Source of the DNA: Torymus aiolomorphi
Lineage: Eukaryota; Arthropoda; Insecta; Hymenoptera; Torymidae
Assembly: GCA_036365515.1 (NCBI GenBank)
Contig: CM070874.1
Coordinates: 242,984,430 to 243,048,429, forward strand
DNA length: 64,000 nt
Direction of reading: 5' to 3'
Shown here: in pieces, positions 1 to 10,237 of the stretch
How the letters are laid out: each line of letters begins with the position of its first letter
Numbering within the stretch: position 1 is the stretch's first letter
Position numbers and translations under genes: made by a program
The notes under the pieces: model-generated
Database searches by the model: none
What the model was told of the DNA's origin: nothing
Seen by the model: the letters and a program-made list of their open reading frames with translations, nothing else

Positions 1-825
1 AATGATGGCTATTTTCTGTAATTGAGGATGGTGTGAGAGGTAACTGATATAACGTCCAGAGGCAGTGTTCTTTCGGTACCAGTTTGTTATGATGTTATTA
101 TTGTCTGTTTTGATGAGTTTAATATCTAAGAAACTTATGCTTTTGTTATTTTCCCATTCTATGGTGAATTGTAAATGTTTATTATAACTATTGAAAGAAG
201 TGAGAATTTCCTCTGTTTTATTTGTGTTGGTAATTAGAAAACAAACGTCATCATATCTTTTAAAAAGGAGTATCTCATTTTTATGTTTATTTAAATAGGA
301 AGTTTCTAAAAGTTCCAGGGTGATATCTGCAAACCAAGGGCTAGTACAAAAGCCCATGGGAGCTCCCATAATTTGCTTGTAAATCTTATTGTTGAACTGT
401 AAAAAGGACGAATCGAGCAACAGTCTGATTCCATCTAAGAATTCTACTCTAGATAAGTTGATTTTGTGTTTTAGAAAGTTCCATTTTTCTGTGAGAGCTT
501 GGAGGATGAGATCAGAAGGAATATTGAAAAAGAGAGAGACAACATCAAAAGAGGAGAGCTCAAAATCATCTGGAACAACTAAGTCGTCAATAATTTTTTT
601 GAGATCTAGGCTACTTTTTATGGTAGATGTGGGACAAGGAAAGTGTCTATTGAAAAGTAGAGATAGGCTTTTATCAAGTGCGTAAGTAGGACTACCGATA
701 GCCGATAAAATGATGCGAATGGGATTACCAGTTTTATGTATCTTAACTAAAGCATAGGCTCTAGCAAGATTGGTCTGCTCTATTTCGGCCCGTGACACGT
801 AGATAATTAACCTTAAATTTTGCCT
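1..825 (-). pseudogene. Penelope-like element reverse transcriptase, truncated
   Basis: On the minus strand one frame is open from a stop at about 826-828 to the window edge. It reads through reverse-transcriptase motifs typical of Penelope-like elements: YALVKIHKTGNP with a following SAIGSPTYALDKSLS block, FELSSFDVVSLFFNIP, MGAPMGFCTSPWFAD, the catalytic RYDDV (in the place of YxDD), then ENNKSISFLDIKL and NWYRKNTASGRY. The fingers and palm are therefore present; the N-terminal part is missing, as in the 5'-truncated copies common in this group. A GIY-YIG nuclease would be expected beyond coordinate 1 but cannot be seen. There is no start codon, so this is the 3' part of a dead or truncated copy. 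The RT assignment is firm; the Penelope assignment rests on the motif wording. Confidence 0.85.
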
Positions 826-975
826 TCAGTGTAAATCTTGCAAATTTTTCTATCTAAATAGTCGAAATAACAACAGTTTAACAGTTATAAATGAGTTTTC
901 GTATACCACATGAACACAGTCGGTTAGCACCATAGACTTGAAAAATAGACTGTGCATCCAATGAGAGGGATCGAC

Positions 976-1352
976 ATTAGAAAAAGAGAGGGATAGCCGA
1001 TAGCGACAGGATTTCTTTCTCTCTCGCACAGTTGGAACCTGAAAGGAGTGTCCATGTTATATGCCGTATGCCGTTTACCGGACACAATGTATGAATGTTC
1101 CAAGTAAAAAAAAAAAATGTCGAACGTCTAATAATCTAATGCAACCACAGATCGACAATCCAGAGTCAGAACACGGTTCTATTTAATCTGTGGTTACATC
1201 GATTAATAGATGTTGGACAACATTTTTTTACTCGTCACACTGTAGACAGTACATGGCACACGGCACTTGATGTAGACACTCCTTTACACATGTGAACTGC
1301 ACTAAATCGAAAGGGAAAGAGATACTACCACTGCCACTATCCCTTTCACGAA
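976..1352. repeat. Imperfect palindrome (foldback, MITE-like)
   Basis: The two halves are diverged reverse complements. GGAGTGTCCATGTTATATGC near 1038 is mirrored by a sequence ending GACACTCC near 1284, and AACCACAGAT before the centre by ATCTGTGGTT after it. The spacer is about 30 bp around 1155-1185. The halves differ by many substitutions and small indels, so it is old. No coding sequence or clear target-site duplication was found. Confidence 0.6.
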
Positions 1353-1839
1353 GGAAGATACCGCGAAAATGAGGGTTCCTATACGTAATAGAAACTGGTT
1401 ACAGTGAATAATAAAATACATTGTTTCTATACCTACATATGCAGGGAAAATTAACATAGTTCCTGGTATATCTTACATAGCTATTATAAACTATAGCACA
1501 AAATTTATGTGCCTCTCTCAATTTCAAATCTAGCAAAATTGTAAAACTGAACTATAAATAGCAGAAAATAACCAATTTTACAATTTTTTAAGGCTGTGCC
1601 TCAAGCTACTGTGCACCAGTTAAGCTACAATTTTGACTTACATATTATATTAATCAAAATATTATATTAAGTAATTAAGAGTATTATTTTAGTAATTTAA
1701 AGTATTATTTATTATACAGACCTGGGCGCTGCGGCAAGTAAAAGAATAGGCATTTTATCTTATGGTACCATTTCTTTTTCTAAACTTCAAACCGCTATAT
1801 CTGCTTTAAGACCACATAGATGCATCTCACAAAGCTTTA
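1353..1839. other. AT-rich non-coding stretch
   Basis: I see nothing recognisable here: no ORF of note, no repeat longer than a few words, and no splice-flanked coding exon. Confidence 0.5.
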
Positions 1840-1996
1840 TTAACCTTTAGAGGACGGCGATTTGGGTTTACTGTTTTCTCTCACTTTTCTATAGAAATCG
1901 AGTTTTTGTGATGTCTCACATCTCAAAACTAACACATGTAAAGGGTCGATCATGGGCATGGCCCGTATAGGGGCCATCCCGTCCTCTAAAGGTTAA
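1840..1996. mobile_element. Short TTAA-flanked MITE
   Basis: The ends are an exact 18-bp inverted repeat, TTAACCTTTAGAGGACGG at 1840-1857 and its reverse complement at 1979-1996. The outermost TTAA on each side is best read as a target-site duplication, leaving 14-bp TIRs beginning CCTTTAG. TTAA targeting with CC-starting ends fits piggyBac-type MITEs, though Kolobok and some Sola elements also use TTAA. The roughly 120-bp interior has no coding potential. Confidence 0.7.
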
Positions 1997-3249
<1,253 letters not shown>

Positions 3250-3274
3250 GATATTTATATATATATATATATAT

Positions 3275-4357
3275 TGTAACGGGCGCCGATATATAGCACG
3301 CATACAGCGTGGCGAGATTTGAATCTCGCGCGCTCGCACGTATCGTAAGTAATAGCGCGCCCCGTGGCGCGCGAAGAAAGCAAACGGAGAAGAAGCCGCG
3401 GTGCGGCCACGAATGGGACGCCGCGGCCATGTTGATTCTCGCCGTGACACGCGAAGGTAGTCCCGCTTGCCCGTGTCGTTGTTCGTGTGTGAAGTAAGTG
3501 AAAGAGAGAGTGTGCCGCGCCTCCAGCGCTGCAACCGTGACCGCCAGAGCGCAGCCACCAATAGCGAGAGAGCGTGAGGGGGAGAGAGATGGCCTATCCT
3601 AGAAGGACGGGGACATTGAGGCTTGCTCCATCCCCGCCCCTCCTTGCAGCGGGAGTGCGCGTGCAACAGGAGAAGAGCGAGAGAGATAGCGGCTATGGCT
3701 GGCCAGCCCGCGAGCGTAAGTCCACCTTAATTATATGCGCGTTCCTCTTGTCACCGCAAGGATAATTGTTGCCCTCACGAATCAGCGGCCGCGAGCGTGC
3801 GTGCGTTTATCGTCGCGGCCTGCGTGTACTCCACTGTAAGGATTATTGTCCAGGTTCGCGCCCCTTAGCGCGATCAACTTGGTTTAAATAAACCCCTTTT
3901 ATTTTTATAAAAAGTCGAGTCACGCCTTCTATTTAGCGCGCCTAACCGAATACCGTCTTCTACTCTTTTCAGCAGCTGCAGCTAGTCGCAGGCCTTGCCT
4001 TCTAGAGGAGCATCGATAGCAGGAGTAAGTATCTCATCAGCCGCTTGGAGATTATACCGAGCGGTGTTGTGCGGGAAAGACCGGCTGCGCTGGTAACGCT
4101 AGGTCATAGCGAGCGGCCGGTAGTTTGCGGGCAGCAGTTGGCAGCAGCGGCAGAGCGCAATGCCGGCTCTAGTAGAAAGCGGCCTAAGCTTTCTACAGTA
4201 GAAGCCGGGCTCGCATTTTCGGAACCTGTGCCGAGGCGCTTCTGCCGGACTACAGGTAATTCTACAACGGTGAGTCGCCCGGGCATAGAATATGCCCGTA
4301 TATTACCCCGCGAACCCCTGAGAGAGATTAATACCCTCTCCCTAACTGCACCCCGTT

Positions 4358-4360
<3 letters not shown>
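3275..4360 (+). mobile_element. Solo LTR (unclassified LTR retrotransposon)
   Basis: The segment begins TGTAACGGG and ends CCCGTTACA, a 9-bp inverted terminus of the TG...CA type expected of LTRs. It lies inside a (TA)n tract that supplies ambiguous ATAT flanks. It is much more GC-rich than its surroundings and carries AATAAA near 3887 on the plus strand, which sets the orientation. No second copy or internal domain is present in the window, hence solo. Short ORFs across it show no family resemblance. A different kind of TG...CA-ended repeat cannot be excluded. Confidence 0.6.
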
Positions 4361-4390
<30 letters not shown>

Positions 4391-4394
<4 letters not shown>

Positions 4395-4628
4395 TATGGA
4401 AATTGGTATATTTGAGGAGATATCAACGTATAGATCGGTACTTTTGAAGAGATGTCGGCATTTTGAAGAGATTCCTCAAATTTCTCAAAGCAAGAATCGC
4501 GACTTTTGAGGAGAAATCTATACCCTCTTTTCCCAGAGTCGGTAACCTGAGGGTCATTATTTCTTTAGTCACATTGTCCGAACTCTGAACGAAAGGTTCA
4601 CATCTCCTCAAAAGTACCAATTTACAAA
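4391..4628. mobile_element. Core-word element B
   Basis: Lies between (TA)n tracts at about 4361-4390 and 4629-4660. The left arm holds TTTGAGGAGA-like words at four places (TTTTGAAGAG variants included). The core AACCTGAGGGTCATTATTTC (then TTTAGTCAC) is at 4544-4572. The right arm has the inverted word CTCCTCAAAAGTACC. The word resembles that of A and C but the arms otherwise differ. Confidence 0.65.
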
Positions 4629-4660
4629 CATATATATATATATATACATATATATATATT

Positions 4661-5009
4661 CACATCTGGGACGCATTTTGAGGATTATATAGGTCAGATC
4701 TACCGAATTTTGAGGATTTTGTAGGCATTTTTAGGAGTCTCCTCAAAAGTCCAAAGCACTCGAGAGGCATTTTGAGGATTTTTCAGCGGTTTCCACAATA
4801 GTGTGTTAATACATCGATTTCGGAAATTCCGTGATATTTTTCCGTAAAAGCGGGCGCCGCAGGCGTCGTGGTGTTAGTCAATAACCTTAGGGTCATTATT
4901 TCTTTAGTCACGCGCTTGTTTATTGGTTATTAATAACAATGTTTATATTTGTGTCACCACTATTGTACAAATTCTTTATGAAATCCTCAAAATACCGTAC
5001 AATGATATT
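4661..5009. mobile_element. Core-word element C, near-identical to A
   Basis: Repeats element A base for base apart from scattered substitutions (for example GGTCAGATC for GGTCATATA, and TATTAATAAC for TGTTTATAAC). The core is at about 4883-4911. It is flanked by TA tracts at 4629-4660 and 5010-5046. Confidence 0.75.
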
Positions 5010-5046
<37 letters not shown>

Positions 5047-5050
<4 letters not shown>

Positions 5051-6453
5051 ACGGGGTGGATTTTCGGGCTAAGGCATGTTTCACCTGCGTACCTTAGCAG
5101 TTCAATTCCATATCTCTCGGTTCAACTCCCGGAGATGTAATAGCCAGATTATGCAACGGATGCTACAACGTCGTGCAATGTTCACCTAATCCGGTTACTT
5201 ACCGTGCAACACGCAAGTCGAAGACTTGCGCTTTGTTTCTCACCAGTGACTCGAACTCTCCTCTCGTTCACTGGTTCGTGTGCCGGCTGCTCAGATGAAA
5301 CGAGACGTTTTCTCTTACGTAACGACCGCGGAGGCGGCGGGGAACGGGGAATGACTAGGTCGCGAATAATAACTCGGGAGGTTAAATGTCAATAATAAAA
5401 GACTATTGTTTATTAAAGAAAAGAAGTTGTGGTGTGATAATGGATCAGAAATATAACGGAAATGAATTTAGGTTTGCGTATTTCCTACATAAACGCTGCG
5501 CCAGCACGTTATCTCAGACGTCAGCTGTCTCGAGGGCTGACGTCACGCTCGCGGTAATTACGCTGTGTACGCGCGGTAACATAAGCCTCGCGTCTACAGT
5601 AATATATATAGCGTACTCACCGTCTACGTGAGTGAGAGAGCGGTCGCGCTCGCGTGTCGCGACACACACACACACACTTAACTTAGCCTGAGAGAGAACA
5701 GGCTACTAACGCATGTCGTCTGCGCACTTTTTATGCGCAGTTGCCGGTTACAAACTGCCGGCAAGCTAAATCATTGTCGGTGACCTTCTAAGGTTGATGA
5801 CCCGAGCCTGTGCTCTCTCTACGCTCGCTCTCTCCGCACAAGAACGCCTATTCGGGTCCGCTGTCCAGGTGGCGACGAGCCTGGATAAACGGTTACGCGT
5901 ACTTACTCGCGACGCGATTGATACGTGCACGCTTACCGCTATTGTAGGTTAGATTCATACGGTGTGGCCTAGGTTCCTCGCAGACATCCTCGCTGTTCAT
6001 CTGGCTTCGTACTATCAATTCTATGATACTCTCTGCTGCTCTCATGCCAGGCGAACAGGCTTACTGCATGAGGATCTTGCTGGTTTGAGACTGCGACAGG
6101 TGATCCTAGCCTGTAGCACCATCTCTGAGTTCTTCTCGTGTTTCCGTCGAAAGTACAGAATAATACGTCCCTCAAACAATGATATTAGCCTCAGGATGCA
6201 TCACGCCTGCATTCCTGAGGTTGAAACAGAGAAACACTTCACTACTTATCGCGGAAAACCCGATCTCTCCGCGAATTCACTTCCGCGCGCGTTTCTGTCC
6301 GAACGATAACAACCACATTGATGCCGGTCGCGTCTCCCACGCCAGCTCGCTCGTCGTCTCGTTGATGCAGCTCCAATTCTGCATCGACGCGCCCTCTAGC
6401 GTTCACTACCAGGAACTTATTAATTACCGACGTCGGTACGGCAGGCCGTGATA
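5047..6453 (-). repeat. LTR (3' LTR for minus polarity)
   Basis: Starts TGTTACGGGG and ends CCGTGATA on the plus strand; the partner starts TGTCAGGGGG and ends CCGTGACA, so the ends here have point changes. It contains an antisense poly(A) signal (TTTATT near 5408), a short (AC)n run near 5664, and the same blocks in the same order as 8319-9722. Confidence 0.85.
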
Positions 6454-7779
6454 CCCCCCACCCAGACGTCGCTTATCTCCAGATGGGCGACTCTGTACAC
6501 CAATCTGACGTCGGTTGTACCTGGAAAGTCTGAGACAGCTTTGTCTCCGACTGCCCTTGTCATCTCTCGAGGTTTTGAAGTTTGCCTCGAAGCTGCGTCA
6601 AACTATCGCCAGGTAAAAACTTTCTTCACTCTTGAGTAACTGAAGATTTAGCTTCGGTAGAAGCTTGCTCTTTCTCTAGCTCTACAGGCTGATCTACTTG
6701 TAGAGCTAGCAATACTTGCTTCGCTTTGCTGTCATGGTTGTCTACCATGACAGTAATGTTCGCCTCTCTTCGCGTTGGTGGCTTCTCGTTGGCCAGTACT
6801 TCATGTACAAACAGCTAATCGGCACCTGGTTCGTTCTAGCCAGGTGACGATGTTAAATGCTGTGTCGTCTTCGCTAATTTTGGTTATAATGACCAGGAAG
6901 CAGATGATGTAGTCTCTCCCTAGTTCGTCTTCACCTTGCATCCTGGTTATTACTCTCGACCTTATCGGGCCCAGTGCCCGGCTGGGTTCTTGCAAACGGC
7001 GGGTCGCTCATCGCCGTGTTCTCTCTCTTCTTCTTCATTTTTTTCTTCTTCTCTTCTTAAGATCAGTTCCTACCCTCGGAGATTCTTCGGATTCTCGAAA
7101 CTCGGAATCGAACTTCCGTAGCCATAGTGCTAGACAGGCGAAACGACCTATCGAGCTACCCAGTGCGTTTATCACGCCCGGCTGGTGTGAGACAGCGCAT
7201 TGCGGGGTGGCCTTCCCCTAAGGTGTGCTAGACTTAGCTAGGTCGCTTCTAAGGTCATCGCTTACGTTACCAGGAGTTAAGCACACTCCAAACCAGGTAT
7301 CGTTACCGTCGATTCGACAAACAAATCGGGAACGGGATGCCTGGCGGCACAAAGCGGATGCGGAGCTAAGCTTCGACGCATTTACGGCACTTGGCGAAAC
7401 CTCTGGTCACTTTTATCAGTCACTAGTGTGACCGGCCGGGACATGACCTATCATTGCGGCTTAATTTTGGGCAAAATTAGTTGGCCAACGATGCCACGTG
7501 AGAGGATCACCTGAGCTGGCCCAGAGACATTCGGCTTCCGGTCGAGGGGTCCTATCCCTCCGAGGATATTCTTCTCTCTTCTTTTCATCTGAAAGTTGAC
7601 GGTTTGGTGGATTTTCCCGTGTCCTTTTCCACCATCCATCGAACTTTAACAGCGCTACGATGTTTCATCACCGAAGTTTCTTACCTGCTGTCGCTGGAAT
7701 TTACCGTTGACCTGTCCCGCTCGTCACTGGAAGAGAGGCTCTTTGGTCAAACGGTATGTCTCAACGTCTATTCTTCAGC
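6454..7779 (-). other. Interior of the gypsy-like element, no recognisable pol
   Basis: All frames are broken by stops. I looked for protease D-S/T-G, RT YxDD and integrase HHCC/DDE motifs on the minus strand and saw none. A pyrimidine-rich run lies at 7021-7060. Confidence 0.5.
7079..7166 (-). other. tRNA-like sequence with A-box and B-box resemblance
   Basis: The minus strand reads GGGTAGCTCGATAGGTCG (A-box-like) and, about 35 bases later, GGAAGTTCGATTCCGAG (B-box-like). The T-arm can pair CGGAA with TTCCG, but with a 6-base loop, and no 7-bp acceptor stem forms. It could be a decayed tRNA or tRNA-derived SINE head caught inside the LTR element. It is not a functional tRNA. Confidence 0.3.
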
Positions 7780-8122
7780 GACGACAGGCTGTGGCTCTCT
7801 CGGCTTCTCAGTAGCCTATCTCGCCACAGCCATAGCAGCGAATGAGACCTGAGGGTTGTCTTTGACCTTGTCGATGGTCTTCCTTGCTCTTCAAGGTCCT
7901 CCAATGAGTCCTTAGGGCTATCCTTGACCTTTCTTCTCGGTCGTCCTTACCCTCTAAGCTACTCGACCTTAGAGCTGTCCTTGACCTTGTCGACGGTCTT
8001 CCTTGCCCTCGTAATAAGGTCTTCGTTTCTCCTTCCAACAATTCTTTGGAGCTTTTGCTTCGACTGCTATGGTAATACGAGCTGTCATTGGTCATGCCAA
8101 TTCCTCTTCTCTGACGTAGCAA
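7780..8122 (-). pseudogene. Decayed Gag tail with zinc-knuckle remnant
   Basis: A minus-strand ORF of about 104 codons is rich in Arg, Ser and Lys and ends CYGCGEIGY just before an in-frame TGA. Gypsy Gag proteins carry CX2CX4HX4C knuckles, typically CYxCGExGH. Here the histidine position is Tyr, and the last cysteine lies beyond the stop and is not conserved. The order (5' LTR, primer-binding site, basic region, knuckle) is as expected for Gag. The N-terminal part is not recognisable. The resemblance is short, so confidence is moderate. Confidence 0.5.
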
Positions 8123-8298
8123 CCTTGTTCGTATTCTTCGTCACTGAAAACAATCGACACTCTCTTCTTCGTCGTCACTGCTGCGTTCTATTCATCACTC
8201 ATTCTTCTCTTAGCAGTAATTTTACATCATCTGGTGTCATCTTCTCTCTTCGTCGTCCTCCTCATCGATTATTGCGACATATTCTCTCCCTTTCTTGT

Positions 8299-8317
8299 GC
8301 CGCACATCGGGCGCCCG
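8299..8317 (-). promoter_or_regulatory. Primer-binding site, tRNA-Lys type
   Basis: The minus strand downstream of the LTR end reads GGGCGCCCGATGTGCGGC. This differs at a few positions from the canonical gypsy tRNA-Lys site, which begins TGGCGCCCAACGTGGGG. It fixes the element's polarity. Confidence 0.6.
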
Positions 8318-8318
8318 T

Positions 8319-9722
8319 TGTCAGGGGGTGGATTTTCGGGTTAAGGCACGTTTCACCTGCGTACCTTAGCGGTTCAATTCCATATCTCTCGGTTCAACTC
8401 CCGGAGATGTAATAGCCAGATTATGCAACGGACGCTACAACGTCGTGCAATGTTCACCTAATCTGGTTACTTACCGTGCAACACGCAAGTCGAAGACTTG
8501 CGCTTTGTTTCTCACCAGTGACTCGAACTCTCCTCTCGTTCACTGGTTCGTGTGCCGGCTGCTCAGATGAAACGATACGTTTTCTCTTACGTACCGACCG
8601 CGGAGGTGGCGGGGAACGGGGAATGACTAGGTCGCGAAATAATAACTCGAAAGGTTAAATGTTAATAATAAAAGACTATTGTTTATTAAATAAAAGAAGT
8701 TGTGGTGTGATAATGGATCAGAAATATAAAGGAAATGAATTTAGGTTTGCGTATTACCTATATAAACGGTGCGACAGCACGTTATCTCAGACGTCAGCTG
8801 TTTCGAGGGCTGACGTCACGCTCGCGGTAATTACGCTGTGTACGCGCGGTAACATAAGCCTCGCATCTACAGTAATATACGTAGCGTATTCATCGACTAC
8901 GTGAGTGAGAGAGCGGTCGCGCTCGCGTATCGCGACACACACACACACTTAACTTAGCCTGAGAGAGAACAGGCTGCTAACGCATGTCGTCTGCGCACTT
9001 CTTATGCGCAGTTGCCGGTTACAAACTGCCGGCAAGCTAAATCATTGTCGGTGACCTTCTAAGGTTGATGACCCGAGCCTGTGCTCTCTCTACGCTCGCT
9101 CTCTCCGCACAAGAACGCCTATTCGGGGCCGCTGTCCAGGTGGCGACGAGCCTGGACAAACGGTTACGCGTACTTACTCGCGACGCAGATACGTGCACGC
9201 CTACCGCTATTGTAGGTTAGATTCATACGGTGTGGCCTAGGTTCCTCGCGGACATTCTCGCTGCTCATCTGGCTTCGTACCATCAACTTTCATGATACTC
9301 TCTGCTGCTCTCATTCCAGGCGAACAGGCTTACTGCATGAGGATGTTGCTGGTTTGAGAGTGCGACAGGTGATCCTAGCCTGTAGCACCATCTCTGAGTT
9401 CTTCTCGTGTTTCCGTCGAAAGTACAGAATAATACGTCCCTCGAACAATGATATTAGCCTCAGGATGCATCACGCCTGCATTCCTGAGGTTGAAACAGAG
9501 AAACACTTCACTACTTATCGCGGAAAACACGATCTCTCCGCCAATTAACTTCCGCACGCGTTTCTGTCCGAACGATAACAACCACATTGATGCCGGTCGC
9601 GTCTCCCGCGCCGGCTCGCTCGTCGTCTCGTCGATGCAGCTCCAATTCTGCATCGACGCGCCCTCTAGCATTTACTACCAGGAACTTACTAATTGCCGAC
9701 GTCGGTACGGCGGGCCGTGACA
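8319..9722 (-). repeat. LTR (5' LTR for minus polarity)
   Basis: Partner of 5047-6453, with the same blocks in the same order and scattered substitutions. The right end CCGTGACA abuts a (TA)n tract. Confidence 0.85.
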
Positions 9723-9742
9723 ATATATATATATATATAAAA

Positions 9743-9950
9743 TACATGTCGTTAACTATGTTTATGGAGCCCGAATCCTTTTATGGAGCCCGGGCTCCAT
9801 AAACATTCAATACATCCCGATTTATGGAGCCCGACCGAAGGGTTTCTATACCCAGAGAGGGATTATTTCTTTAGTCACTTGTATACCGGAACTCTGGGCG
9901 TAGGTACTAAGATCAGGGATGGGCTCCATAAAGGGGTTAGGTGAAAAATA
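9743..9950. mobile_element. Core-word element D
   Basis: The left arm has TTTATGGAGCCCG three times and GGGCTCCATAAA once as a back-to-back palindrome (CCCGGGCTCC). The core GGGATTATTTCTTTAGTCAC is at 9859-9878. The right arm has one GGGCTCCATAAA. TA tracts lie on both sides. Flanks of the core (CTGGGCGTAGGTAC) reappear inverted in element E. Confidence 0.65.
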
Positions 9951-9983
9951 TAATATATACACATATATATATATATATACACA

Positions 9984-10224
9984 CACACTTATCGGGGTTT
10001 ATGTAGCCCAAGACTGTATATTAGTACCTACAGCCCAGAGATCCCTATGGCAAGTGAGTAAAGAAATAATGGACCCTGGGGCTATAGACTCTAGGTCTGG
10101 CCGCATAAACCCCTATATTCAGAAATATTATGAAGCCCGGGCTGCATAATCAAAATCGGGCTCGATAAACCCCTATATATAAAAAAACGGGCTTTATAAA
10201 CCCCTTTCGAGAAATGTATAATAT
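9984..10224. mobile_element. Core-word element E, inverted relative to D
   Basis: Core GTGAGTAAAGAAATAATGGA at 10054-10073 followed by CCCTGG. Words: TTTATGTAGCCC on the left; GGGCTGCATAAT, GGGCTCGATAAACCCC and GGGCTTTATAAACCCC on the right. It uses the same word as D in the opposite orientation, separated from D by a TA/CA tract. Confidence 0.65.
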
Positions 10225-10237
10225 TATATATATATAT

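Larger units (their letters stand above)
5047..9722 (-). mobile_element. Gypsy-like LTR retrotransposon without recognisable pol
   Basis: Two direct repeats of about 1.4 kb (5047-6453 and 8319-9722) bound a 1.87-kb interior. The polarity is minus. Immediately inside the high-coordinate LTR the minus strand reads GGGCGCCCGATGTGCGG (about 8316 to 8300), close to a tRNA-Lys primer-binding site as used by gypsy elements. Just before the other LTR it reads GGGTGGGGGG (6463 to 6454), a polypurine tract. The interior encodes only a decayed Gag zinc-knuckle region and no visible protease, RT or integrase. It is therefore either a non-autonomous (LARD-like) element or a deleted copy. The gypsy label rests on the primer-binding site and knuckle only. 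Confidence 0.75.

Noticed and set aside
4045..4509. 154-codon ORF on the plus strand
   Set aside because: Runs across the solo LTR end and a TA tract into element B; no motif.
5204..5631. Repeated ORFs (63 and 81 codons) present in both 1.4-kb repeats
   Set aside because: Duplicated because the LTR is duplicated; they lie antisense to the element polarity and lack motifs.
7079..7166. A functional tRNA gene
   Set aside because: No acceptor stem pairing and a 6-base T-loop; kept only as a tRNA-like sequence.
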